This document shows positions 1 through 6,520 of a stretch of DNA of 14,168 nucleotides, in pieces. The position numbers and the translations under genes were made by a program. Numbering within the stretch: position 1 is the stretch's first letter; each line of letters starts with the position of its first letter. The DNA is taken from assembly GCA_001510455.1 (NCBI GenBank), contig LFFH01000033.1:1-14168 (forward strand). The letters run 5' to 3'. Source of the stretch: Actinobacteria bacterium casp-actino8. Lineage in GTDB: Bacteria; Actinomycetota; Acidimicrobiia; Acidimicrobiales; Ilumatobacteraceae. The notes beneath the pieces are model-generated. The model worked only from the letters and a program-made list of their open reading frames with translations, made no database searches and was not told where the DNA came from.

Positions 1-1
1 C

Positions 2-229
2 CGGGAAATCTTCATGGAGGGAGAGTGCCGAGGAACCATCGCGTCGAGTGAACGTGGCGAGCACGGCTTCGGCTTCGACCCGTTGTTCGTGCCCGAGGAA
101 TATTCGGGTGACGATCTTCGGGGATCCACCTTCGCCGAGTTGGGCGACGAGGTGAAAAACCGGATCTCGCACCGGGCGCGAGCGTTTCAAGCTCTCGCCA
201 CGGAACTACGCGCGCTACCAGCCCCGTAG
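2..229 (+). CDS. rdgB: RdgB/HAM1 non-canonical purine NTP pyrophosphatase, 3' end only
   Basis: The reading frame is open from the window edge and ends at TAG 227-229, so only about the last 75 residues are present. They show the family's C-terminal signature in order: [13 protein letters not shown], then TFAEL, then [13 protein letters not shown]. In HAM1/RdgB proteins these form the nucleotide-base pocket, with the Lys and the SHR group contacting the purine. The family hydrolyses ITP, dITP and XTP to monophosphates in the cytoplasm and so keeps deaminated purines out of DNA and RNA. An internal ATG at 14 is in frame but is not the start, because conserved family sequence (GEC-GTI) runs straight across it. 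The gene ends tail to tail with the PLP enzyme on the other strand, overlapping it by 15 bp. The family call is firm; the N-terminus lies outside the window. Confidence 0.93.
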   Translation, partial: REIFMEGECRGTIASSERGEHGFGFDPLFVPEEYSGDDLRGSTFAELGDEVKNRISHRARAFQALATELRALPAP

Positions 230-1330
230 ATCGACCGGCCAGGTGTCGAGGATCCGAGCATCAGCACCGTGAGTCGCGTCATCCACGAGATACATCGTTT
301 CGTGCATGGCCACGGTGGGGTCGACGTGGGCGGGACGCACGAGGACAGGGGATCCGAGTTCGGGTGCTGGGCCGTCTCCGAAACTCAGTGTCGTGTGCTC
401 GTCACTGCAGAACCACACCGAGGCACCGTCGACGGTGGGATTGCCGTGATCCATACCGAGTGATTTCAGGCCGACGTCGATCACGCTCCACGATCCGGGT
501 GAACCGGGTGAACCGGGTTCGCCGGTTCGGGAGATCACAGATCCGACCACGAAGAGGGCCTGTCGGAACGGCAGATCGAGGGAGCCGTAGTGTGTGTCCA
601 TGAGGGCGTAGCTCCCGGCTTGAACCTCGTTCACCCGAGACAGAACGGGGTGTGACGGGTCGTACAGATCGAACGTTCCCGTGCCACCGGCCGAGATGAT
701 GGAGCAACGATCACTGTCGTGGACGGCGTCCAGAACCTGGTCGAACGTGTCGACGAGAACGGTCATCGACTCGAGGACCTTGGCGCGCTGAGTGTCCCGA
801 TCGGGGAGTGCCATGAGATGACCCTCGTAGCCCATCACGCCACGCACGACGAGATCGCGTGAGTGAGAGATCCGGGCCAACTCCGGGGCATCGTGGGGCG
901 CACATCCACAGCGGGGTAGTCCGACGTTCACGTCGACGAGAACGTCGGTGATCCCGGCTGAAGCCGCAGCATCGATGGTCTCGGCCGAATCGACGGCGAC
1001 GATGACGGTGATTCCGGAACGTCGTTGAGCATCGCTCATGGCGCGGAGGCGCTTCGGATCGAGTGTCTCGTTGGCCAACAAGATCTCGCGACCGATGCCG
1101 GCATCGATCATGCCGACGACTTCACGAGGTGTGGCACACGTGAAGGTGACGTGCCCGGTCGTTACCTGACGAGCGGCGAGTGACGTGCACTTGTGGGCTT
1201 TGACATGGGGGCGCAGCGTGAGTCCGGGCCGGGTCGCCGACATGGTGGTGAGGTTGAACTCGAAAGCCCCCGAGTCGACCACGAGGGCCGGGGTGGGAAG
1301 GTCGCCGAGTCTCACGAGATCACCAGTCAC
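215..1330 (-). CDS. D-threonine aldolase / D-serine dehydratase-type PLP enzyme (alanine racemase N-terminal fold)
   Basis: This is a 371-residue protein. After a TPALVVD motif (13-19) it has RPHVKAHK (40-47), where Lys44 is the likely Schiff-base lysine for PLP. A GGTGT loop (215-219) fits phosphate binding, and EVQAGSY (235-241) fits the family core. The C-terminal metal site reads AHVDPTV, with His335 and Asp337. In the characterised relatives I recall, His-x-Asp is the D-threonine aldolase (Mn) version and His-x-Cys the D-serine dehydratase (Zn) version, so a D-beta-hydroxy-amino-acid aldolase is slightly favoured. An [10 protein letters not shown] loop at 271-280 is encoded by a 9-bp tandem repeat. 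The GTG start overlaps the TGA of the upstream acetyltransferase gene by 4 bp (GTGA), so translation is probably coupled. The substrate cannot be settled from sequence; D-serine dehydratase or another D-amino-acid activity remains possible. Confidence 0.85.
   Translation of the reverse strand: MTGDLVRLGDLPTPALVVDSGAFEFNLTTMSATRPGLTLRPHVKAHKCTSLAARQVTTGHVTFTCATPREVVGMIDAGIGREILLANETLDPKRLRAMSDAQRRSGITVIVAVDSAETIDAAASAGITDVLVDVNVGLPRCGCAPHDAPELARISHSRDLVVRGVMGYEGHLMALPDRDTQRAKVLESMTVLVDTFDQVLDAVHDSDRCSIISAGGTGTFDLYDPSHPVLSRVNEVQAGSYALMDTHYGSLDLPFRQALFVVGSVISRTGEPGSPGSPGSWSVIDVGLKSLGMDHGNPTVDGASVWFCSDEHTTLSFGDGPAPELGSPVLVRPAHVDPTVAMHETMYLVDDATHGADARILDTWPVDLRGW
495..518 (-). repeat. 9-bp in-frame tandem repeat (about 2.7 copies)
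   Basis: On the plus strand the unit CCGGGTGAA occurs twice in full and once in part. On the coding minus strand it gives a Gly-Ser-Pro-rich loop (residues about 271-280) just before the SWSVIDVG strand of the PLP enzyme. The unit length is a multiple of three, so copy-number change would lengthen or shorten the loop without a frameshift. Confidence 0.7.
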
Positions 1331-2028
1331 GAGAGAACTATCTCACTCGTGACGAGGCGAACGTGATCCGAGAAGCCGAGTGAGCGATACAAGCGATGAG
1401 CGCCAGACGGGTTGTCGGCGTCGACGCCGATCATGGCGTGGGTCAGGCCGTGGTCGCGGTATCGATGCAGGGCATCGACGAGAAGGGCCGTAGCGACGCC
1501 ACGTCCCCGGTGGGACGACAGGGTGCCAAGAGTGTTGATCCACGCTTCTCGGCGCCCGGTCACTGCGTCGTCGGCCGGGTAGCGACGAGTCAGGAGCAAT
1601 CCCACGACGTCACCACTCGTTCGGTCGCGGGCGATCGACGAGAGGTCGGGTCGTCCGGCGTATCCGTGCACCATTTCGCGCCAGCCGTCGATCGTGGTGG
1701 GAACCGACCCCCAGTGATCGGCGAACGCAGCGTTCTTCACACGCCGCACGCTGTCGCCTTCGTCGTCGTCTTCGGACGGCCACGGCTCGATGTCGATGCC
1801 GGGAACGCGGACGAGAGCGGGGATGTCGACGAGTGAACGCTCGAGATCGTCGAACCACCGGACTTCGGTGAATCCCAGCTCTCGATGAAGCACCTCGGCC
1901 GAGCGGTTGGTCGACGTGCGAGTCGTTCGAATCGCGCGCGCAGGGTGGCCGGGAACCGATGTCAGCAACTCACGGGCATGATCGATGCCCCAGGAGAGGA
2001 GTTGCCGTCCGAGTCTGCGACCGCGCAT
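1327..2028 (-). CDS. C-terminal part of the split GNAT acetyltransferase
   Basis: This is the piece of 233 residues that could be translated by reinitiation at ATG 2028-2026, which lies only four codons after the amber stop (V-D-P-T-M). It lacks the first strands of the N-terminal GNAT domain but keeps MRGRRLGRQLL and the whole second domain: the core strands, the acetyl-CoA loop HRGRGVATALL, and the C-terminal DNPSGAHRLYRSLGF motif typical of GNAT enzymes. The second domain alone could in principle fold and bind acetyl-CoA. Its last codon overlaps the GTG start of the D-threonine-aldolase-like gene. No clear Shine-Dalgarno site precedes ATG 2028. An independent start here is doubtful biologically, although it is the frame a gene caller would report. 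Confidence 0.6.
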   Translation of the reverse strand: MRGRRLGRQLLSWGIDHARELLTSVPGHPARAIRTTRTSTNRSAEVLHRELGFTEVRWFDDLERSLVDIPALVRVPGIDIEPWPSEDDDEGDSVRRVKNAAFADHWGSVPTTIDGWREMVHGYAGRPDLSSIARDRTSGDVVGLLLTRRYPADDAVTGRREAWINTLGTLSSHRGRGVATALLVDALHRYRDHGLTHAMIGVDADNPSGAHRLYRSLGFSDHVRLVTSEIVLS

Positions 2029-2040
2029 CGTCGGATCGAC

Positions 2041-2298
2041 CTAGCCCTCGATGTCGCAACGCTGGGGGCTCTCCCTCGACGGCAAGTGGATCGTCCAGAC
2101 GACACCGGTCACCGAACCGGAGTCCGGGCCGTTCCGGTGCACGCGAACATCACGATTCATCCTCGTGAGACTCGAGTTCAGTTCTTGTCGGAACTCCTCG
2201 AGCTCGACCCGGATGTTCGGTCCGTCCTCGGCATGGCACCGGTTGACCAGGTCCACGAGTTGGGGCAGATCCGATTCGACGGCGGGGGACAGGGTCAT
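2041..2298 (-). CDS. N-terminal fragment of the split GNAT acetyltransferase
   Basis: These 85 residues begin MTLSPAVESDLPQLVDLVNR, the usual beta1-alpha1 opening of a GNAT domain. They continue through an EEF helix region and a VTGVVWTI strand, and stop at CDIEG-TAG just before motif A. A truncated product would lack the acetyl-CoA loop and should be inactive alone. ATG 2298 is preferred over an in-frame upstream start at 2343, because the latter would translate part of the tRNA gene. Confidence 0.5.
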   Translation of the reverse strand: MTLSPAVESDLPQLVDLVNRCHAEDGPNIRVELEEFRQELNSSLTRMNRDVRVHRNGPDSGSVTGVVWTIHLPSRESPQRCDIEG

Positions 2299-2316
2299 TG
2301 GGTTGACATTTTCTCG

Positions 2317-2398
2317 TGCGGGCGGAGGGACTTGAACCCACACCCCTTTCGGGACAGGAACCTAAATCCTGCGCGTCTGCCAGTTTCGCCACGCCCGC
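2317..2398 (-). tRNA. tRNA-Leu (anticodon UAG)
   Basis: The 82-nt sequence on the minus strand folds into a class II tRNA. The acceptor stem is GCGGGCG/CGCCCGC with discriminator A. The D arm is GCG-loop-CGC with the AAACTGGCAGA loop. The anticodon stem CAGGA/TCCTG closes the loop TTTAGGT, which gives anticodon UAG and reads CUA (and by wobble other CUN). The extra arm CCC-GAAA-GGG is long, as expected for Leu. The T arm contains TTCAAGT, and its stem GTGGG/CCCTC has one U-U mismatch at the second pair. CCA is not encoded: the next bases read CGA. The gene is divergent from the PLP operon, and the acetyltransferase ATG follows 18 bp downstream, so the two may share a transcript. Confidence 0.96.
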
Positions 2399-2403
2399 AA
2401 GGA

Positions 2404-2418
2404 GGGTGAAGTTCACCC
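2404..2418. repeat. 15-bp inverted repeat just upstream of tRNA-Leu
   Basis: GGGTGAA and TTCACCC form perfect 7-bp arms around a single G, ending 6 bp before the tRNA 5' end. It could be a protein-binding palindrome between the tRNA promoter and the mature tRNA, or it could be chance. A one-base loop makes an RNA hairpin of the full stem unlikely. Confidence 0.45.
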
Positions 2419-2437
2419 GGTGACGGTTTTCATGCCG

Positions 2438-2465
2438 ATGTTAGAGGGGAATCACCGGTGTTCGA
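2438..2465 (-). promoter_or_regulatory. Candidate promoter of tRNA-Leu
   Basis: On the minus strand TCGAAC (2465-2460) and TAACAT (2443-2438) are separated by 16 bp. The -10-like element lies about 40 bp before the mature tRNA 5' end, leaving a leader of roughly 30 nt. The match is weak, and this is the best pair I could find by eye. Confidence 0.3.
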
Positions 2466-2492
2466 GTCGGTCATGTGTGCCTTGAGCAGGAA

Positions 2493-2513
2493 ACTTTGAC
2501 AAACTGTCAAAGT
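2493..2513. promoter_or_regulatory. Perfect 9+3+9 inverted repeat overlapping the PLP-operon start codon (operator candidate)
   Basis: ACTTTGACA (2493-2501), spacer AAC, then TGTCAAAGT (2505-2513) form a perfect inverted repeat of 21 bp. The last two bases are the first two of the GTG start codon (2512-2514) of the 516-residue PLP enzyme. The gene has no Shine-Dalgarno site at usable distance: AGGAAA ends about 18 nt upstream. The frame is closed upstream by TGA 2497-2499, so the start cannot move up. A dimeric repressor bound here would block transcription directly. A form such as CAAACT (2500-2505), 6 nt before GTG, could serve as a weak -10 of a leaderless transcript. No regulator gene lies in the window, so the binding protein is unknown. 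Confidence 0.65.
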
Positions 2514-4062
2514 GACTCTTGCTCCTGACACGGCCTCGACGACCAGCAGCGTCATCACCGATGCGCTCGAGAACCAGTTCGGTCTGGCCGACCGGGTCGT
2601 CGATGACACCGCCTTGGCCAACAGCGTGGCCCGCTTCCGCGAACAGGGAATCGTGCTCCCGACCTTCGCCCAGTTGGCCGATCCCTCGACGATCGATCCG
2701 GCGCTCGTGGGCGATGCCGATCATCAAGGGCCCGATGCTCGCAACCTGTGGCGGGTCCACTGGTACAACGACCTGAACGGAAGCCGCGTGGCCGTACCCG
2801 ATCACGTCGTTCTGCCGAAGGCGATCACCGGTGTCGACAATCCGATCATCGTCGTGTTCGGTGATCGATTCCCGATGATCACGGCCCACAAGGTGTTGGC
2901 GGCGTACTCGTGCCTGGCGCCACGGGTGGTGACCGGACAGTTCGATCCCACCAAGCACCGAGCCATCTGGCCGTCCACCGGAAACTATGCGCGTGGTGGA
3001 GTAGCGATTAGTCGCATCATGGGCTGTCGCGGTGTGGCGATTCTTCCGGCCGGCATGAGTCAGGAGCGTTTCGACTGGCTCGATCGTTGGTGCGCCAACC
3101 CGGCCGAGGACGTCATCAAGACGGTCGGCACCGAGAGCAACGTGAAGGAGATCTACGACGCCTGCAACGAGTTGTCCCTCGATCCGGGCAACTTCGTGTT
3201 CAACCAGTTCTGTGAGTTCGGTAATCACCTCGGTCATTACAACGTCACGGGTCGAGCGCTCGGTCACGTGTTCGAGACAGTGCGCGAGTCGATGAAGAAG
3301 CAGGGTCGTGACATTTCACTCGCCGCTTTCACGTCGGCGACCGGTTCGGCCGGAACGATCGCAGCCGGCGACCGTCTGAAGCACGATTACGGCGCTCGGA
3401 TCGTGGCCGTCGAGGCCCTCGAGTGCCCCACGATGCTCGAGAACGGATTCGGCGAACACAACATTCAGGGAATCGGCGACAAGCACATTCCTCTCATTCA
3501 CAACGTGATGAACACCGATGTGGTCTGCGCGATCAGCGATCACTCCACTGACGAACTCGACGTGTTGTTCAATACCCCGGCCGGACAGAAATATCTCGTC
3601 GACACCAAGGGTGTGGGCCCCGAACTCGTGGACGCACTGACCCATTTCGGATTCTCCGCCATCGCCAACACTCTGGCGGCGATCAAGACGGCCAAATTGC
3701 TCGATCTCGACCCTGATCAGGCCATCATCACCGTTGCGACCGATGGCGGTGCGTTGTACCCGAGTTCTCGGCGGACCACTCTCGCCAATCGCTTCGCCGG
3801 CGAGATGACGACCCCCGATGCCGCCGAGGTGTTCGGTCGCCATCTGGGCCACGTGACAACCGAAGACATGATCGACTGCACGACCCGCGACCGCAACCGG
3901 ATCTTCAATCTCGGCTACTACACCTGGGTCGAGCAGCAGGGCACGCCGTTCGAGCTCTTCGAAGCTCGCCGGGACCTCGGATTCTGGACCGATCTTCAGC
4001 GGTACGTTCCGGTGTGGGACGAGATGATCGAGGAGTTCAACGCTAGCGTCGCGGCTGGTTGA
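2512..4062 (+). CDS. Fold-type-II PLP enzyme, cysteine-synthase-like, function unassigned
   Basis: This is a 516-residue protein, long for the cysteine synthase/tryptophan synthase beta superfamily. An N-terminal segment of about 85 residues precedes the catalytic core. The core shows [10 protein letters not shown] with Lys127 as the likely PLP lysine, STGNYARGG (155-163) as the substrate/phosphate loop normally written S/T-x-GN, and SATGSAGT (275-282) as the Gly-rich loop holding the PLP phosphate. An NIQGIG stretch resembles cysteine synthases. No CBS domain, signal peptide or membrane segment is visible. GTG 2512 is the only sensible start, because a stop lies five codons upstream. The next gene, also a PLP enzyme, begins 3 nt after its stop, so the two probably act in one pathway or complex. 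Beta-replacement or beta-elimination on a serine or cysteine derivative is the family expectation; the substrate is unknown. Confidence 0.8.
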   Translation: MTLAPDTASTTSSVITDALENQFGLADRVVDDTALANSVARFREQGIVLPTFAQLADPSTIDPALVGDADHQGPDARNLWRVHWYNDLNGSRVAVPDHVVLPKAITGVDNPIIVVFGDRFPMITAHKVLAAYSCLAPRVVTGQFDPTKHRAIWPSTGNYARGGVAISRIMGCRGVAILPAGMSQERFDWLDRWCANPAEDVIKTVGTESNVKEIYDACNELSLDPGNFVFNQFCEFGNHLGHYNVTGRALGHVFETVRESMKKQGRDISLAAFTSATGSAGTIAAGDRLKHDYGARIVAVEALECPTMLENGFGEHNIQGIGDKHIPLIHNVMNTDVVCAISDHSTDELDVLFNTPAGQKYLVDTKGVGPELVDALTHFGFSAIANTLAAIKTAKLLDLDPDQAIITVATDGGALYPSSRRTTLANRFAGEMTTPDAAEVFGRHLGHVTTEDMIDCTTRDRNRIFNLGYYTWVEQQGTPFELFEARRDLGFWTDLQRYVPVWDEMIEEFNASVAAG

Positions 4063-4065
4063 GAC

Positions 4066-5352
4066 GTGCATCTCCGATGTGCAACCTGTCATCACGTGGT
4101 TGCGATCGACACCCCGTTGCCATGGCGGTGCCCGTACGAGTCCGGTGATCGACATCACGTGCTCGTGATCGAAACATCCACCCCGGGTCGCGAAACGGTG
4201 CGGGACGACCCCAACCCGTTCGTTCGCTACCTCGACCGGCTCGCAGTCGCTGAATTCGCGAGGAGTCACGATCTCAGTATCGATCGGATGATCGAGGTGG
4301 TTCATGAACTCGACGCACGAGTCGCGAGAGTGGCCGGAACCGGATTTCGGACGACTCCTCTCGTGATCTCCACCGAACTCGCCGGGGCGCTCGGCTTCGA
4401 GGGTCGTGTACGGGTCAAGGACGAGACGAACAACGTCGCCGGAAGCCACAAAGCCCGTCACTTGTTCGGAATCTTGCTTCATCTCGTCGTCGCCGAGCGG
4501 ACGGGTAGCGCACCGTGGGTCGGAACCGCTTCTCGTCCACCTCTTGCCATTTCGTCATGTGGCAACGCCGCCATTGCGGCATCGACTCTCGCTGCCGCGG
4601 CCGAGTGGCCGATCGACGTGTTCATCCCCGAATGGGCCGGGGGGCTCGTCGTCGAGACTCTCGATCGGCTCGGAGCCCGCGTCCACCGTTGTCCGCGACG
4701 TCCCGAGGATCCACCCGGAGATCCGACCGTGCATCGTTTCCGGGAAGCGGTGGCGGACGGGGCGATCCCGTTCAGTGTGCAAGGTCCGGAGAATTCGTTG
4801 TGTCTCGATGGTGGTCGCACGATCGGCTGGGAGATCGCCGAGCAACTCTCGAGAGACGGGGTCGACCGACTCGACGCCGTGTTCGTTCAGGTCGGTGGGG
4901 GAGCGTTCGCTGCATCGTTGTCACGTGGACTGGGTGAAGGTGGCGTCCAGGCTCCGTTGGTCGCCGTTCAGACCGAGGGGTGCGCGCCCCTTCACCGAGC
5001 GTGGACGAAACGATGTGAGAGTGCCGCCGATGTCGCATCCATGGGCGCCGAGTGGACTCACTACATGTGGCCGTGGGAATCGGAGCCGGTATCGGTGGCC
5101 GATGGCATCCTCGACGACGAGACGTACGACTGGATCGTCGATCTGGGCGAGATCGATCGCACCGAAGGTCGAGTGGTGGTGGCAACCGAAGATCAAGTGA
5201 AGCGGGCCGCCGAACTCGTGCCGACGATTGCCGGTACCGATGCCAGTCCGACGGGAACTGCAGGAGTGGCCGGACTCGTCGCCGAGATCGAAAGTGGTGC
5301 GCTGTCGGGAGGCGACGTTCTCGTCGTCGCTTCCGGAATACTCAGACGCTGA
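4066..5352 (+). CDS. Threonine-synthase-like fold-type-II PLP enzyme with N-terminal Cys motif
   Basis: This is a 428-residue protein starting at GTG, 3 nt after the previous stop. The N-terminus has CATC (Cys5, Cys8) and a later WRCPY (Cys22), resembling half of the zinc ribbon that precedes threonine synthases and cysteate synthases, though the fourth Cys is absent and nearby His30/His31 might substitute. The core shows VKDETNNVAGSHKARH with Lys129 as the PLP lysine, then SSCGNAA (163-169) and QVGGGA (275-280) for phosphate binding. True threonine synthases act on O-phosphohomoserine. Here the divergence and the partner enzyme suggest a different beta- or gamma-replacement. The gene overlaps the carbonic anhydrase gene on the opposite strand by 11 bp at the 3' ends. 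Superfamily membership is firm; naming it thrC would be overreach. Confidence 0.8.
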   Translation: MHLRCATCHHVVAIDTPLPWRCPYESGDRHHVLVIETSTPGRETVRDDPNPFVRYLDRLAVAEFARSHDLSIDRMIEVVHELDARVARVAGTGFRTTPLVISTELAGALGFEGRVRVKDETNNVAGSHKARHLFGILLHLVVAERTGSAPWVGTASRPPLAISSCGNAAIAASTLAAAAEWPIDVFIPEWAGGLVVETLDRLGARVHRCPRRPEDPPGDPTVHRFREAVADGAIPFSVQGPENSLCLDGGRTIGWEIAEQLSRDGVDRLDAVFVQVGGGAFAASLSRGLGEGGVQAPLVAVQTEGCAPLHRAWTKRCESAADVASMGAEWTHYMWPWESEPVSVADGILDDETYDWIVDLGEIDRTEGRVVVATEDQVKRAAELVPTIAGTDASPTGTAGVAGLVAEIESGALSGGDVLVVASGILRR

Positions 5353-5857
5353 CCTCGTGGAGGGTTCCGTCGTTCACGTGGTAGACGAAGCCTCGAATGT
5401 GATCCTTGTGTGAAATGAACGGACTCAGCATGAGGCGACCGATGCTCTGACGCACGTCCTCGTACGGATCACGGAACGATTCGAGGGCCCACCATGGCTT
5501 GATACCGCACTCGGCCTCGAGTTCGCGTTTGAAGTCGTCTTCGGTCACCTTCTGGAGCCCACAGTCGGTGTGATGGACGAGCAGGATTTCTCGGGTTCCG
5601 AGAAGTCGCTGTGAGAGCACGAGCGAACGGACGACGTCGTCGGTCACGACTCCGCCAGCATTACGGATGACATGCGCGTCACCGTGGTGAAGGCCGAGCA
5701 TTTCGAAGATGTCCATGCGACTGTCCATGCAGGCGACCACGGCCAGATGACGTCGAGGAGCCAGTGCCAGGTCGTGATCGGAGAAGGACGCGGCGTAGTC
5801 GCGATTGTTGGCGAGCAGCTCGTCGGTGCTGGGAACGAACGGGGTCGGAGTGCTCAC
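5342..5857 (-). CDS. Beta-class carbonic anhydrase (short, CAB-like type)
   Basis: This 171-residue enzyme interconverts CO2 and bicarbonate in the cytoplasm. The zinc ligands are visible: Cys43 in CMDSR (43-47), with Asp45 and Arg47 as the family dyad, and His96 and Cys99 in HHTDCG. VIRNAGG (63-69) is another beta-CA hallmark. The length fits the small actinobacterial beta-CAs, such as the one at Rv1284 in M. tuberculosis as I recall it. GTG 5857 is chosen because family sequence begins there and any extension would run antisense through clpP. No Shine-Dalgarno site is seen; CAGAAT lies exactly 6 nt before the GTG, fitting a leaderless transcript. The gene is divergent from clpP across 51 bp and overlaps the PLP gene tail to tail. 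The family call is very secure. Confidence 0.93.
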   Translation of the reverse strand: MSTPTPFVPSTDELLANNRDYAASFSDHDLALAPRRHLAVVACMDSRMDIFEMLGLHHGDAHVIRNAGGVVTDDVVRSLVLSQRLLGTREILLVHHTDCGLQKVTEDDFKRELEAECGIKPWWALESFRDPYEDVRQSIGRLMLSPFISHKDHIRGFVYHVNDGTLHEVSV

Positions 5858-5863
5858 CCGGTC

Positions 5864-5869
5864 ATTCTG
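5864..5869 (-). promoter_or_regulatory. Candidate -10 of a leaderless carbonic anhydrase transcript
   Basis: On the minus strand CAGAAT sits 6 nt before GTG 5857, matching TATAAT at four of six bases and at the key A2 and T6. No convincing -35 was found. It lies in the 51-bp divergent gap shared with clpP. Confidence 0.45.
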
Positions 5870-5895
5870 CCTCACCGAGCCCGCACATCGAGAGA

Positions 5896-5901
5896 TAGCC
5901 T
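5896..5901 (+). promoter_or_regulatory. Candidate -10 of a leaderless clpP transcript
   Basis: TAGCCT fits the actinobacterial TANNNT pattern and ends 7 nt before ATG 5909, so transcription would start at or next to the A of the start codon. There is no Shine-Dalgarno sequence upstream, which supports this reading. The -35 region is not recognisable. Confidence 0.55.
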
Positions 5902-5908
5902 CGGCGTC

Positions 5909-6520
5909 ATGACTTCGTCGCAGCCAGCCGCCCCGTCCGGAATCCACGCCCTCGAGTCCGGAGAAGGTGGTGGCCGTCCCGACATCTTCACTCGCCTCTT
6001 GAAGAATCGAGTCGTCATGCTCGGTACCGACGTCAACGACGACATCGCCAATCAGATCTGTGCACAGCTCCTGTATCTCGAAGGTGAAGACGCCGACGCC
6101 GACATCTGGCTCTACATCAACAGTCCGGGTGGGTCGGTCACGGCCGGAATGGCCATCTACGACACCATGCAATTCGTCAGCTGCGACGTGGCCACGGTGT
6201 GCATGGGTCTCGCGGCATCGATGGGTCAATTCCTTCTCACAGCAGGCGCAGCTGGCAAGCGCTACACGCTGCCGAACGCGCGCATCATGATGCATCAGCC
6301 ACTCGCCGGTCTGCGCGGCCAGGCCGCCGACATCGCGATCCAAGTCGAGCAGATCACCTACACCAAGCGTCGTATGGCCGAACTCACGGCTCTGCACTCC
6401 GGTCAGCCTCTCGAGAAGATTCAGGCCGATGCCGAACGCGATCGCTGGTTCACGGCCGAAGAGGCCAAGGCCTACGGTCTGGTCGACAAGGTCATCTTGA
6501 AGCGCGGCGAGATCGTCTGA
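5909..6520 (+). CDS. clpP: ATP-dependent Clp protease proteolytic subunit ClpP
   Basis: This 203-residue serine protease subunit forms the tetradecameric barrel fed by ClpX or ClpC unfoldases. The catalytic triad is intact: Ser104 in GLAASMGQ, His129 in MMHQP, and Asp178 in [26 protein letters not shown] (69-87) and [13 protein letters not shown] near the end are family signatures, and the length is normal. The first 25 residues are a variable Ser/Gly/Pro-rich leader that could be a processed propeptide. ATG 5909 is preferred to longer upstream frames because it coincides with the leaderless -10. This is a single clpP: no second clpP, tig or clpX is adjacent, unlike the usual actinobacterial tig-clpP1-clpP2-clpX order, so it is probably an additional copy or a relocated one. 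Its TGA abuts the TGA of the convergent lipoprotein gene. Confidence 0.95.
   Translation: MTSSQPAAPSGIHALESGEGGGRPDIFTRLLKNRVVMLGTDVNDDIANQICAQLLYLEGEDADADIWLYINSPGGSVTAGMAIYDTMQFVSCDVATVCMGLAASMGQFLLTAGAAGKRYTLPNARIMMHQPLAGLRGQAADIAIQVEQITYTKRRMAELTALHSGQPLEKIQADAERDRWFTAEEAKAYGLVDKVILKRGEIV

Larger units (their letters stand above)
1327..2298 (-). pseudogene. Double-GNAT (mycothiol-synthase-like) acetyltransferase interrupted by one in-frame TAG
   Basis: From ATG 2298-2296 to TGA 1329-1327 the frame is a single coherent protein of 323 codons except for TAG at 2043-2041 (codon 86). The residues before the stop (...QRCDIEG) and after it (VDPTMRGRRLGRQLL) join into an uninterrupted GNAT motif A, the acetyl-CoA pyrophosphate loop. 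Its typical form is V-x-P-x-x-R-G-x-x-L-G. A second GNAT domain follows, with HRGRGVATALL as its own motif A. Tandem GNAT domains of this length resemble MshD, the last enzyme of mycothiol synthesis, but many relatives have other or unknown substrates. One base change in a sense codon (for example CAG, GAG or TGG) would explain the stop. Possible readings are a recent nonsense mutation, a sequencing error, read-through, or reinitiation giving a split protein. The gene begins 18 bp after the tRNA-Leu 3' end and is coupled to the downstream PLP gene. Confidence 0.72.

Noticed and set aside
2317..2398. Idea that this tRNA suppresses the amber codon in the neighbouring gene
   Set aside because: Its anticodon is UAG, which reads CUA. 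Reading an amber UAG codon needs anticodon CUA, so it is not a suppressor.
1885..2409. Plus-strand frame ending in RRDLNPHPFRDRN
   Set aside because: Antisense of the tRNA and of the acetyltransferase; this string is a familiar annotation artefact at tRNA genes.
2150..2416. Minus-strand frame containing VAKLADAQDLGSC
   Set aside because: This is the translated tRNA-Leu gene, a well-known false protein; the tRNA fold explains the sequence.
2452..3267. Minus-strand open frame of 271 codons opposite the first PLP enzyme
   Set aside because: Low-information antisense shadow with no motif; it would also cross the palindrome and start of the real gene.
3316..4482. Long minus-strand open frame of 388 codons
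   Set aside because: Antisense to the two PLP genes, which carry clear catalytic motifs; high GC makes long antisense frames common.
5672..5908. N-terminal extension of the ClpP frame
   Set aside because: It is antisense to the carbonic anhydrase, and the family length and leaderless -10 support ATG 5909.
5858..6397. N-terminal extension of the carbonic anhydrase frame
   Set aside because: It runs antisense through clpP, and family sequence starts only at GTG 5857.
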